Shown: positions 1 through 9,536, numbered from the stretch's first letter. The stretch: DNA of 35,000 bases from Chrysomallon squamiferum (GCA_012295275.1 CM022672.1:35270732-35305731), one strand, 5' to 3'. Made by a program: numbers and translations. The notes: a model not told the origin generated them from the letters alone.

Positions 1-24
1 AATAATAATAATAATAATAATAAT
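1..24. repeat. (AAT)n microsatellite at window edge
   Basis: Eight AAT units run into the left edge of the window, so the tract probably continues outside it. AAT is the commonest microsatellite motif in this window. Confidence 0.95.
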
Positions 25-190
25 TACAGGCAGTAAAATTATTAGCTAAAAACTAAACTCAAAACAGATAAAACAAAATCATATTTTATTTTCTGAGTGT
101 TTAGCACGCGCTACACTGGTAAGTTTCCCTATCTGTCATTTTGCAGCTGTGTTTTTCTCATTAGTGTTATGTGCAGTCGTCATAGCAGTC

Positions 191-222
<32 letters not shown>
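191..222. repeat. (GTA)n microsatellite
   Basis: An uninterrupted GTA tract lies inside a longer GT/AGT-rich stretch that continues imperfectly to about 400. The open frame through it encodes only valine runs and is not a credible gene. Confidence 0.95.
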
Positions 223-223
<1 letters not shown>

Positions 224-400
224 AACAGTAAAAATAACATTAGCAATATTTGTACAGACAGTAGTTGTATTAGGGGCTGTAATAGTAGTGGTGGTTGTAG
301 CAGTAGTTGGGGTGGTGGTGGGTATTGGAAATAACAGTCGTTGTGGTAGTCATACTGTTATTGGGGTTAATCGTTATCGTCGTGTAGTAATAGTGGTGGT

Positions 401-468
401 TGTTATTTTACTAATAATGCTTCATATATTTATATATATATATATGAAGCATTATTAGTAAAATAACA
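401..468. repeat. Near-perfect 29-bp inverted repeat (AT hairpin)
   Basis: The left arm (401-429) is the exact reverse complement of the right arm (440-468), separated by about 10 bp of TA that could extend the stem. The arms contain non-simple sequence (ACTAATAATGCTTCATAT and its complement), so this is more than a TA repeat. It could be a tiny foldback element or a replication-derived inverted copy. No target-site duplication is evident. Confidence 0.9.
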
Positions 469-499
469 TATATATATACATATATTAAGACACATACAT

Positions 500-640
500 A
501 CTCGCATATATATATAGAGAGAGAGAGAGAGGTGTATGTATATCTATATTTATCTACATACATACAATGATGTACACACACATTTTACTTCGCTCACACA
601 CAAAAACGCGCGCGCGCGTACTAATATACTCGCTCGCACT
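500..640. repeat. Compound simple repeats (TA, GA, CA, CG)
   Basis: A TA tract runs into (GA)n at 516-532. Short CA repeats follow, then an alternating CG run near 607-618. The following stretch to about 870 holds no gene I can recognise. Confidence 0.8.
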
Positions 641-1019
641 CATTGACCTTTAAGAACTAATCAAGTGAAGATATCAAATGTATTACGTATGTTGACAGTG
701 TTACATTTTCTCAAAGTATCAAAGCGTTTCACTGTGCGTTAAAGACGCAAGAAACAAAGTTATATTTTGTGAGCGTCAAACCAGTCTTAGCACACTGTGT
801 AAATTCATTCACCAAAGTGAATGGTGTGTTTTTTGTTTTAACATTTAGTATTATGTGTTACAAAGAATTAACAGCTTCCTGTCTGTCTCTGCCGAGTTGA
901 AATCAAGGTCATACATTTTTTTTTACGTGTTTTTAAATAAGAAAAAAGTATGTATAAATGACAAATACTGTAAAAAAAAAAATAATAATAATAAAAGAGG
1001 ATGTAAAGAAATAAATTGG

Positions 1020-1509
1020 TTTTGCAAAGTGTAATTTTCTTGGAGATCAGACAAATTATTTTAACGCATTTGACTGGAATTATAGTCTTTATCGACGCTT
1101 TCTGCTTCAGTATGGTACACATCGTAGTAAAGTACTACGCTCGTACTGCCTAGCCATGTCGACTACACGTACACCTCGCTTATGTTTTTCTATGATTTCA
1201 TGCTTTAATTCAATGGACATCCATCCGCTTCTTCTTCTCAGCACTCATTTGCACTCACTTTCTTAGGATCCATTTTTTGGGGGGGGAGCAAAATATTGCA
1301 CAAAACCCGAACACAACACAACAGAGATGCATCCGCAGCGAGGTAGCCACGTGACGTAAACGAGTGACACGCGGGATGCTAGGCGGATGTTGTGTTGTTC
1401 GTTGCGCCGATTAGCGGTGGCGTATTTGAATCTAGCTCGCAACTCAAATCAGTTGCTCGTTACTCGAAACACACGTAACTTGGGGCATTCGTAAGTCAAG
1501 GTGGCAGTG
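1020..1509 (-). mobile_element. Truncated Tigger/CENP-B-like DNA transposon, N-terminal part
   Basis: Read on the minus strand, the sequence starts at a terminal-repeat-like end (CACTGCCACCTTGACTTACG, beginning at 1509) next to a TA dinucleotide. TA is the target used by Tc1/mariner/pogo elements. A leader of about 230 bp follows, then an ATG near 1274. Broken frames then read MDPKKVSA, MSIELKHEIIEKHKRG / VRVVDMARQYERST, and TICTILKQKASIKT / PVKCVKII. This matches the order and wording of the N-terminal helix-turn-helix DNA-binding domain of Tigger/CENP-B family transposases. A stop and at least two frameshifts interrupt it. The catalytic DDE domain and the second terminal repeat are missing, so the copy is dead and truncated near 1020. 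The family call rests on recalled motif similarity; the subfamily is not determined. Confidence 0.75.
1390..1509 (-). repeat. Terminal inverted repeat region of the Tigger-like element
   Basis: On the minus strand this end carries repeated short words (CTTGACTTACGA, AAGTTACG, GAGTAACGAG, GAGTTGCGAG). Such internally repetitive ends are common in pogo/Tigger elements. It abuts TA at 1510-1511. I found no matching opposite end upstream. Confidence 0.6.
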
Positions 1510-1942
1510 TATAGACAATTCTAATGTATTAACAGGTGAGCAAAAAATTAAATTAAGAAAAAGAATGATTCAGTGAAATAACAATAATAAAAATTGAAAT
1601 AAAAAAACAACAAAAAACAAAAGCCTGGAGAAATAAACAACTGCCATAAAAAGAAATAACAATAATATTAATTAATTAATTCCCAATTTGTTCTTCTTCT
1701 CATTTAAAAGAATACTTTCAGAAAAGTGAATTAATACTTATATTTTCTAACATATGGCTTATAATAAACTGTTACTTTATTTTCATGTAACAGTCACGAA
1801 AGCTTCATGAAACGACTAATTTTATATTTTTCTCTGACGTTAACATAACCAGCTAAATAACTGTTTACAAAACAATTTAACTGCAATGATACTGAAAGCA
1901 GACAATAAATAAATAAATAAATTTCAAATATTATTATTTTTA

Positions 1943-1954
1943 ATAGTAGTAGTT

Positions 1955-1992
<38 letters not shown>
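1943..1992. repeat. (AGT)n microsatellite
   Basis: A nearly pure AGT tract of about 16 units. The minus-strand frame through it encodes a leucine run and is an artefact of the repeat. Confidence 0.95.
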
Positions 1993-1999
1993 CCAGTAG

Positions 2000-2790
2000 A
2001 TGAATTTATTTTTATATTTAACATAATCTTTGCTGGGAACATTATCATCATCATCATATTATTATTAAATCATTTATTACTATTATTAAAAAGCTCTTAT
2101 ATTTCAAAACAAAGAACTGTTTATGATTATTAATAATCTGAAGATAATTAATTATTGTAAAATATTATCTCTATAGTCTCCGCATTCTTCAAAAATAGAA
2201 GAAAAAAGTTAATGTTTGCGAGATCGGACATTTTGTACATTTTTACTTTATAGCAAATAACATATTCAAGTAACAATTGCCTACAAAGTTTATTTCTGAT
2301 GCAAGGGGAGTAACTATTGTGAGTTTAGTACTCTGTGTTCTCAGAGTTACTTCGGGTGTTACTGCATAATTATCCTCGTTTTCCAGGTAAATCTAATAGG
2401 AACTGTCAAATAGGAATTGCAACTAAAACAGAAACAATATTTATTCAAGTGGTTAAATTAGGAATGAAATATCAAAATAGAAATGTCTACATCTGTTAAA
2501 GTGTGTTCTGTCATGTATTTCGTGGAACAGCACAATGGAGTCATCTTCAGTTTGAGGGCAAAAAGCTCAAAAAAGCGTTTCTCTTCTGGATGTCTCAGGT
2601 TTTTTACGTCTAAAAAAGAAAATATTTGAATTGAGAAGTTTGAAAATAAGTATCATCCTCTTCATGCGGATCTGTTATGTAGAATGATGTCAGTTCTCTT
2701 CCTCGTGTCACAAATGAACTCGACAAACAAGATGCTGCTGTGTGTCTAGATGAGTGTATGAATGTGTAGAAACTGATCAAACAATAACAA
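2000..2790. other. AT-rich region, no gene recognised
   Basis: Both strands were read. There are short AT-rich runs and scattered stops, and no conserved protein motif, RNA gene or transposon end. Confidence 0.6.
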
Positions 2791-2798
2791 TGATGATG

Positions 2799-2865
<67 letters not shown>
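2791..2865. repeat. (AAT)n microsatellite, about 75 bp
   Basis: It begins with GAT units, becomes a long AAT tract, then decays into an A-rich AAAT-type sequence to about 2970. It is one of the longest AAT tracts in the window. Confidence 0.95.
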
Positions 2866-2868
<3 letters not shown>

Positions 2869-3277
2869 TAAAATAAATAAATAAATAGAAATAAAATAAT
2901 AATGATGATAAAAATTTTAAAAAAATAAATAAAAATAAAAACAAATTAATAATAAAATAAATTTTAATAATTTTTCTTTATTTTTTCTCATTCTGCAAGC
3001 CGCAGTTCTGCCCCTCTTAAGTGAAAATTGTGAACTGGTCCCGCACTCAAACTAACTTGTACGTGCACAATAAAGAAAAGAGAAAACAAGATATCTGACA
3101 CCCGGATTGAAAACACGTGTTTATTGATATCCAGTGAGGTATCCAGTTTTACATTTAGTCACGTTTTTAAAGCATCGTGTTTTTTATTTTTCGGGGGGGG
3201 GGGCAGCCTAGTGTTGTTTTTTTCGTTGTTTTTTCTTAGCTTAGCAATTTTCTTTCATGCGGATTTCTCTGATTTTA

Positions 3278-3280
<3 letters not shown>

Positions 3281-3309
<29 letters not shown>
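3281..3309. repeat. (GT)n microsatellite
   Basis: About 14 uninterrupted GT units. A G homopolymer of about 10 bases lies upstream near 3194. No gene is seen from 2970 to 3390. Confidence 0.95.
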
Positions 3310-3310
<1 letters not shown>

Positions 3311-3389
3311 TATCTATTTTCTTCATTAGTTTTATTTATCTGCTTCTTTGTTTTGGTGTAAAAAAAAAAAAAAAATCGTTTCTAAAGAG

Positions 3390-3730
3390 AGAATTTTATA
3401 AAATATGTCAGACAAAAAGAAAAAAAAAAACGAAGAAGAATTGTTTAGTATGCTAAAACAATAATTAGTTGTTAACAGTAACACAAAAATGAACTGTTGG
3501 CATCTTTGTACCACATTATTGATAATCATTAATTACATTATTCAGAGAGACATACAGGTAGGTGAATATACAGGTATCTGTTCAGATAGACATATCAAGA
3601 AGCAATGTAAAATAATTTTAAAATTTAAATGAAATTATGACAGAATAATTTTATTGCAGTTTTGTTTAATTACAAGTATATGTACAAGTATATTTTAAAC
3701 ATCACAACATTCTTTGAAATAAACTACTTT
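3390..3730 (-). repeat. Inverted copy of dispersed repeat C (also at 26-29 kb)
   Basis: The reverse complement follows, in order, the repeat at about 26,440-26,785 and 28,250-28,590. Shared blocks include TTTCAAAGAATGTTGT, AATATACTTGTACAT, ACAGATACCTGTATATTCAC, ATTATCAATAATGTGGTACA and TGACATATTT. Divergence is moderate, with small indels. The similarity lies in order and wording across about 340 bp, so this is a true dispersed repeat and not shared simple sequence. No coding content is visible, and the family is unknown to me. Confidence 0.85.
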
Positions 3731-3746
3731 ACAAAATAACATAACA

Positions 3747-3748
<2 letters not shown>

Positions 3749-3808
<60 letters not shown>
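3749..3808. repeat. (GA)n microsatellite, 60 bp
   Basis: A pure GA tract of about 30 units, directly beside the end of the inverted repeat-C copy. AT-rich DNA with no recognised gene follows to about 4050. Confidence 0.95.
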
Positions 3809-3811
<3 letters not shown>

Positions 3812-4056
3812 AAAACTGGGTGAATATTTTAAAAGGAATTCAGATTTTGTTTTAAAGTGAAATTTATTTTGTAAGTTAGCAAGTTTAAACGAAATATTAA
3901 TTAAGAATAAATAAATAAATAATAAATTTAGAAATAAAAAAAACACAATAACTAAATTAATTACTTTACAATAAACAAATAATCTAATTTTCGTGTAAAA
4001 AAAAAAGTAATATCTGTCGACAAAACAGTTACGGTGAAACTACGTTCAGTTAAAGT

Positions 4057-4823
4057 TTACTTTTTACACCAAGTAAATATTTTTATTTCACTGGTGTTGT
4101 ACTCTCCCACATACAGTTTGTTGTCATCACAACAGATAGTCCAAGGACTGGACAGTCCATCCTGGACAGTGAGGATGTCACGTGTAATGTTACCATCTCG
4201 TGTCAATTGAACAACACAATTTCTCAAACAATCACAAACAAAAATATTCCCCTCCCTGTCACATGTAACACCTCTCAAGTGTTTCAATATGTCTGAATCA
4301 CGTGACTTCCATTTGACGTCACCTGATGAAGTCACACAAAACAATCTGTTTACATTTTTGTCAGTGACACAACAATCAGACATCGATCGTGAACTGTGAG
4401 ATACGACGGCCCGGGGATCAAATCTGCTGAGATAGAATTAATCAGCTGACCACTGTCTGTCACTATGTCCAAGTACTGGTCACTAAAGTACTGACCAGTG
4501 ACCGCGAGACGGTTGCCGGGCAACACAGCGATATCCTGATACGGTTTCTTGGTTTTAACTGTTTTGAACAGTTTGAAGTTTCTCAAATTTAAAAACAATA
4601 TTTTATTTTCATGTGGGAGAGTAACAGCTACAACAACATCACCCTGCTGATCACGTGATTCAGCAAGACCGCGTGGTGAAGACGAAGTTAGGTATCTGTT
4701 TATCAGTAATTTTCTTTCTAAACAAAAACATTTTACACAGCTGTTGTTATAATCACTAACAACAATTTTACTCTTGTCATCACGTGACACCAGGATGGAA
4801 AACATGTAAGGATCCTTATCACA
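4057..4823 (-). pseudogene. NHL-repeat C-terminal region of the TRIM-like gene
   Basis: Two overlapping frames cover one protein. The first (to about 4420) reads TQECDKDPYMFSILVSRDDK, then SKIVVSDYNNSCVKCFCLER and PRGLAESRDQQGDVVVAV. The second, from 4383 with similarity back to about 4420, reads MSDCCVTDKNVNRLFCVTSS, then LRGVTCDREGNIFVCDCLRN and a WTICCDDNKLYVGEYNTSEI end. The G-(I/V)-x-x-D-x-x-G-N-I-(F/Y)-V-x-D motif is the NHL signature. Near 4420 the frame that should encode FDPRAVVSHSS is shifted by one base relative to the upstream frame, so a normal read-through gives unrelated residues and an early stop. The C-terminus ends at a TAA near 4057. Confidence 0.8.
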
Positions 4824-4824
4824 T

Positions 4825-4975
4825 TCTTGTGTTTTTGTGTTAATGGTGTCTGTGTGTTTGAGTGTGTCTGTCTGTGTGTCTGTGTTGTTGTGTTTCTGTG
4901 TTAATGGTGTCTGTGTGTTTGTGTTGTGTTTCTGTCAATGGTGTCTGTCTGTTTGAGTGTTTCTGTCACTCTGTC
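4825..4975. repeat. Degenerate minisatellite inside the TRIM-like coding region
   Basis: On the plus strand, related units such as TGTTAATGGTGTCTGTGTGT and GTCAATGGTGTCTGTCTGTT recur about every 25-50 bp among TGTG-rich filler. On the minus strand the units encode variants of TDTID/TDTIN in different frames. Unit copy number not divisible by three explains the frame change between the coiled coil and NHL parts. Confidence 0.75.
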
Positions 4976-5502
4976 TATCTGTGTGTTTGTGGAAATGTCT
5001 CCAATGTGCACAGAAATTTCCTTCTTTTTATCAGATTTTCTGAGATTTATTTTGAGATCTGCCTTTTCTATTTGTGAAAGAGATTTGGACAGAAAGTCAG
5101 AAGTTGTGTTTAGAAGTTTGGTGAATTTTGAAATGTTCATTTTTATATTGGTCTCTGAATTACCTTTCAACAAATCTTCACCCAGATTTGTAAGTTTTTC
5201 ATTTTCATCAATAAGATATCTGTGTTCACTAAATAATTTTTCTATTTCTGAATTTACAAAGTTCTGAGCTTTTTCTATTTCTCTTATTAACCTATCTTCT
5301 TCTTTGTGGACTGCAGCTGTTAAATCTGTGATTAGTGTGTTACCAATCCTTCTGACCTCTTCTGCAGTGTCCACGACGTTGATGTCGACGGCTTGGCGAA
5401 GATGTTCAATTTGATCATCCATCTCTGTCTGAAGAATTTCTTTGTAGGATTTGAGACTCTCAGAAACAGAACTCAGAAGTGAAAAGTGGCCTCCCTTTTT
5501 AG
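4901..5502 (-). pseudogene. Coiled-coil exon of the TRIM-like gene
   Basis: A pyrimidine tract ending TTTTTTCAG gives a good acceptor, so the exon starts at 5502 with AKKGGHFSLLSSVSESLKSY. About 200 residues follow, rich in Glu, Lys, Leu and Ile with heptad-like spacing (for example REIEKAQNFVNSEIEKLFSE). This is typical of the coiled coil between RING/B-box and NHL in TRIM proteins. The upstream extension to 5626 is only isoleucine runs from an AAT repeat and is excluded. The end, KQTDTIDRNTTQTHRHH then a stop, lies in a short tandem repeat. The unbroken ancestor probably read straight on into the NHL region. Confidence 0.75.
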
Positions 5503-5505
5503 CTG

Positions 5506-5554
5506 AAAAAATAAATAAATAAATAAATAAATGAATAAATAAATAAATTAATGA

Positions 5555-5598
<44 letters not shown>

Positions 5599-5600
5599 GT
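5506..5600. repeat. (AATA)n and (AAT)n microsatellites in the TRIM-like intron
   Basis: A tetranucleotide AAAT/AATA tract (5507-5548) is followed by an AAT tract (about 5556-5597), directly upstream (minus sense) of the coiled-coil exon acceptor. Confidence 0.9.
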
Positions 5601-5734
5601 AGTACTATTAATAAAGATATGGGCACAATGTGAAGAGCTGTAAAATTTATTTTGTCAACTAATTTAAAATTTTGAGTATAAAAATGTTATAAATAAAATG
5701 TTTCAATTTCATTATGAGCCTGCTGCGATGGTCA

Positions 5735-6145
5735 ATATATGATATAAATAATTTTAGTTAAATAATTACTGTATCTTTTTTCAGCATTTGATTGTAATGT
5801 ATCTAAACTGAACTCAAATGATTCACAAAACTTTGAGTATTCTAGTTTGATAATGGCGTCCTCGAGTGACTTGTTAATAGAGAACTGAGCTGCCCATGTT
5901 TCCACTGGTTTCGTGCTATCTGGGATGCGGACATTCTGCCTGCAGAACGGGCAGGTGATTTTTTTGTCGTTGTTGTCGTAGTTGTGACTAATGTAATTTC
6001 GTGCAGGCATTTCGTTGAAAATCAGAACAGGCATGACCTCCGAAAGGTTATCATCGAAGTTAGAACTGTTGCCATGTCTTGTTGAAAATCTCCATACACA
6101 ATAATAATAATAAAGGTTATCATCGAACCAGAAGAATGTTGCCAT
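5735..6145 (-). pseudogene. RING-finger remnant of the TRIM-like gene
   Basis: The clear part reads KKITCPFCRQNVRIPDSTKP, then WAAQFSINKSLEDAIIKLE. This is the last CxxC zinc pair of a TRIM RING and the usual hydrophobic tail after it. Two candidate starts exist, MATFFWFDDN at 6145 and MATVLTSMIT at 6075, within two degenerate copies of a roughly 65-bp segment. The frame containing CPFC lacks the six upstream Cys/His ligands. A different frame in the same DNA reads FRRSCLF, stop, FSTKCLHE, resembling the missing CxH..CxxC block. The catalytic RING is therefore non-functional as written. A possible donor (ACA|GTAATT) lies near 5766. Confidence 0.7.
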
Positions 6146-6172
6146 GGTCTGTGAATATAGAAATAATAAATA

Positions 6173-6173
<1 letters not shown>

Positions 6174-6261
<88 letters not shown>
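6174..6261. repeat. (AAT)n-(ATT)n perfect switch forming a palindrome
   Basis: An AAT tract on the plus strand changes without a gap to its complement ATT at about 6207. About 30 bp on the left can pair with the longer ATT run on the right, so a single strand can fold into a hairpin with almost no loop. It lies just upstream of the TRIM-like RING remnant. AT-rich DNA with no recognised gene follows to about 7340. Confidence 0.9.
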
Positions 6262-6262
<1 letters not shown>

Positions 6263-6289
6263 GAGATAACAAAGAACAGCAGTTAAAAC

Positions 6290-7340
6290 AAATGACTTGA
6301 AGGTAAATATTACAGAAATTTGACATTCCATTTACTTCAAAGGACCAGCGGAATAAATAAATAAATAAAAGACAAAATAAATATTATAAATACACTATGT
6401 AAATTATTTATTTTATTTTATTATATTTTATTTGTAAGAAAAAAACCTGTTAAAGTAAATTAAAAACTTGCTACATTTAGCCTTTGATAAATTAATCGTG
6501 GAACTGACTTTGCGAAAGATAAATGCGACAACCCATATCCAGACACTACTTTCCTGTGACCCCTGAGCCACACCCTCCACAAAAACCGCAAAATTATGTA
6601 CAGATATTTTATTAAGAACAGAATCTAAATTACTAAGTTTTATTTTAAAATATCTTACAACAACAACAACAACAATACTAATCATAATAATACATTTTCT
6701 TACCTTTATATTAAGAAACGAATAAAAGTAATACCTTGAAAAAAAATCTCTATTCGTCTGCTGTTACAGTCCTGAATGCGGAAAAAACCGGTTTTGACAG
6801 ACGCCACTCAGTGAAAGGAAGATACCAATTCGAATAAAAAAAGGGGTCGAAGCTTTGACGTTTTTAGTACTCTTTTGTTTCTTTTGATAAACAATAATCG
6901 TGAAAGTTTTAAATTCTTGTGGAAATGTAAACAGCAGTAACAGCAACAACTACCTTAACATAATTTGTGCACTTAATTATTTTTTTTTAAATGCTGGTTA
7001 CAGTCTATAACACATATAGTAATAATAGACATAGCAACTGATTTGTCGAACGAAAGGTGATATCGTGTTTAAACGTGAATAGTGAACTGGCTTTTTTCGT
7101 AAGATAAACAAATAAACTATACAAATGAAAACTGGGTACTAGGGTAATATGTGATTTTAGTTCGTATACACAATGGTAATAAAATAATAATATATATTCA
7201 TTGTTTAGGTTATATAGCTTTATTTCATTCTATTTAAAATAAATAAATTAATTAATTAATTATATTAACGATTAAATTAATGTTGTTATATTTTTATTAT
7301 ATATTTTATTATTTGACTAAACCAAGCAACGTATATTTTG
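6290..7340. other. AT-rich region, no gene recognised
   Basis: Both strands were read. An open stretch on the minus strand near 6430-6690 has no recognisable motif and no support. The rest is A/T-rich with short TTAA and AATA runs. Confidence 0.5.
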
Positions 7341-7345
7341 CCATC

Positions 7346-7400
<55 letters not shown>
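7346..7400. repeat. (CT)n microsatellite, 55 bp
   Basis: A pure CT tract, followed after about 33 bp by an AAT tract (about 7434-7482). Confidence 0.95.
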
Positions 7401-7404
<4 letters not shown>

Positions 7405-7431
7405 CAACATGTCTGTTGAAGACAAGAGCAC

Positions 7432-7433
<2 letters not shown>

Positions 7434-7482
<49 letters not shown>
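7434..7482. repeat. (AAT)n microsatellite
   Basis: About 16 AAT units, with a second short AAT block at about 7498-7513. DNA to about 7855 is AT-rich with no recognised gene. Confidence 0.95.
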
Positions 7483-7485
<3 letters not shown>

Positions 7486-7857
7486 CAAATTAAAAAAATA
7501 ATAATAATAATAAATTCTGAATAACAAAGAAATATATATATAGAAATATAAGTTAGCAGATGATATATATAACATGACACTACGTATTGTATGAAAGCGA
7601 AGTAAAGGTCAAAATGACATAATGAAATGTTAGACTTTTGTTCAGCTATAAATGAGAACAGCGCCTCTGAATAAAACAGGGTTTTTTTCATCTTGTCGTA
7701 AAGTGAAGTCCGTTTTACAAGTTTGTTGAGATCAGAGAAAGATGATAATCTTATCTTGTTTAAACTTGTTTAGTTACATTCGGATTATTGATCCTTTTTA
7801 TGAGATATGTAAATAATCAACAGAATAAAATGTAGGACACAAAGCTAACGCATGTAC

Positions 7858-7858
7858 G

Positions 7859-7888
<30 letters not shown>
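7858..7888. repeat. (AAT)n microsatellite
   Basis: About 10 AAT units inside AT-rich DNA without a recognised gene. Confidence 0.9.
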
Positions 7889-7889
<1 letters not shown>

Positions 7890-8121
7890 GGGGTAGCGAA
7901 TGAAGATGAGAATATTTTCTAAAATTTATCACAACCGTTAATTATAAATAAATAAATTAGTTAATCAGTCAGTTAATAAGCAAATAAATAAATAAGTAAA
8001 TATAATAAAATAAAATTAATTAACCGAGCTGTTATTGTTTTTGGAAGTAGAATACGTTTGGTGATGATGGCAATAATAGAATTACAATTAGTAGTAGTAC
8101 TAGAATAGTATATATATTAAT

Positions 8122-8138
8122 ATTATTATTATTATTAT

Positions 8139-8170
<32 letters not shown>

Positions 8171-8182
8171 ATTGTTGTTGTT
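8122..8182. repeat. Compound (ATT)n-(AGT)n-(TTG)n microsatellite
   Basis: Three different trinucleotide repeats are directly adjacent: ATT, then AGT, then TTG. Confidence 0.9.
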
Positions 8183-8601
8183 GTTATACAGTCTTTTTAT
8201 CTATTAACAAAAGTTTTTCATTTCGCAAGATAAACTAGAAATATAAATTAGCAGACGATGTTTTTACAGTTCGGGTGAAGCCACTGTGTCTGTGATTAAT
8301 ATCAATCATATTTCCTGAATGTCATTACGTTAGAAAAATCAACAGTTAATGTTAAAATGACACAACAACAGCGCCCGCATCTGTGATCTAACTCGCCTGA
8401 TACTGATAAGAAATAATTCTGTCTCCTGGCAAACCATCAGCTGATCACGTGATTCAGAGACTACGTGACTGACACAGATACAGTACTGTAAGATTAGTAA
8501 ATTCAAACTGATTTATAGTGATGGTAGAATACTACTGTTATCCACTAAGTAAATAACACATGTCACAGGAGAAGCAGGATAATTATATTCTATTAGTTTT
8601 A

Positions 8602-8644
8602 CGTTATTATATTATATTATATTATATTATATTATATATATATA
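8602..8644. repeat. (ATATT)n pentanucleotide repeat
   Basis: Six or so TATAT/ATATT five-base units grade into a TA run. Confidence 0.9.
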
Positions 8645-8744
8645 AAAAAAACAAGCCACCAATGATACAGGTTTTACTGCGTGATCACAGTACCTAAAGT
8701 GAGAAAAGTATAATATTCCGCTGTCAAACGCTTATCAAAGTTAT

Positions 8745-8985
8745 CAAAGCAAGGTCAAAGTTCAAAGATTCTCTCCGGTGATATCCGGGTTCACCAAAAG
8801 TAATCACCGGGTTGTGCTAATCACCCGCTTTACGTTTGTTCTTCCCCGAGTTTTGCTTTCTGACGTCATATTCTACATTCCTGCAGACGTCCATAAAATC
8901 CGTGGAATCAACGAGAGAGAGAGAAGCCAGCCCAGCCTGACAAATCTGAAAAATTCGTTACACAAAACTCGCCATAGCTAAATTC
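8745..8985. promoter_or_regulatory. Less AT-rich island with regulatory-like motifs
   Basis: Base composition rises clearly above the flanks. It contains AGGTCAAAGTTCA (8752-8764), which fits a direct repeat of nuclear-receptor half sites spaced by one base, and a perfect cAMP-response-type palindrome TGACGTCA (8861-8868). The plus-strand open frame from 8778 to 8981 has no recognised domain. The island could be a promoter or short first exon. Both motifs occur by chance at this scale, so function is unproven. Confidence 0.25.
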
Positions 8986-9078
8986 AAAAACAACCTTTAA
9001 GAGTTCGTCATCGTTCATAAGAGCTTAAAGAAACTGTTGTTTCTTTGTTTATTGTGTAATGTTGAAACATACATATGA

Positions 9079-9103
9079 ACGTGTGTGTGTGTGTGTGTGT
9101 GTG
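9079..9103. repeat. (GT)n microsatellite
   Basis: About 12 uninterrupted GT units. DNA from 9104 to 9535 is AT-rich with no recognised gene. Confidence 0.9.
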
Positions 9104-9536
9104 GTTAGATATACCTGACTGTTTACCTGTAAGTGTTTCATAATGTCGTGTCAATTCAGGTATGGTGAATATTAACAAAAAATATATATATATCAGTTTA
9201 CAAGAATAATATTAAAACCAAATTGTTACCAGTTTGTTTGTTTGTTAATCTGGTCAAGGGTCAGAACATTTATGAATTAACATTATACATTGTTTTATTT
9301 ATATAGATTATTGTTTATAATCTTTCGGGTTTCTAATTCCGATACAGATACCTGACCAGTTATCGATACAGCTCGGGACACCAGTTTTCATGTTTTCTGG
9401 ACCAATGCTTGATAATTATATACTTAAAATATAAAACTTGTATGACGTTTGAGCGACTACAAACTAGACGAAGTTATTTCAGTGATGTACTTTTAAGCGA
9501 TTTTCTATTTTAACGTGATAAGAAAATGATAAAATA

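Larger units (their letters stand above)
4057..6145 (-). pseudogene. TRIM-like RING / coiled-coil / NHL-repeat gene, damaged
   Basis: Minus-strand order is RING remnant, coiled coil, then C-terminal NHL-type repeats, the layout of TRIM2/3/32-like E3 ubiquitin ligases. In that family the RING recruits the E2 enzyme and the NHL propeller binds substrate or RNA. No B-box zinc-binding Cys/His pattern is seen between the RING and the coiled coil. Three lesions argue against a working gene: the first half of the RING is lost to a short degenerate duplication and a frameshift; a minisatellite shifts the frame between coiled coil and NHL with a stop at about 4901; a one-base frameshift lies near 4420 inside the NHL region. 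AT-rich intron-like DNA (5503 to about 5735) separates the RING and coiled-coil parts. Assembly error could mimic some lesions, so a damaged but live allele is possible. Confidence 0.75.

Noticed and set aside
149-334. Open frame encoding a valine-rich peptide
   Set aside because: It is produced by the GTA microsatellite; no start context or homology.
1310-1410. Imperfect inverted repeat (AACACAACACAACA / TGTTGTGTTGTT)
   Set aside because: It lies within the Tigger-like leader and is explained by that element.
1794-2057. Minus-strand open frame with a leucine run
   Set aside because: Created by the AGT repeat; no domain.
3124-3456. Hydrophobic open frame that looks like a membrane protein
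   Set aside because: It runs through T-rich, G-run and GT repeats, which give Phe/Val/Cys runs by composition alone.
4862-5267. Plus-strand open frames opposite the TRIM-like exon
   Set aside because: Shadows of the coiled-coil exon and its TG-rich minisatellite.
5503-5626. Upstream extension of the coiled-coil open frame
   Set aside because: Isoleucine runs from an AAT repeat on the intron side of a clear acceptor.
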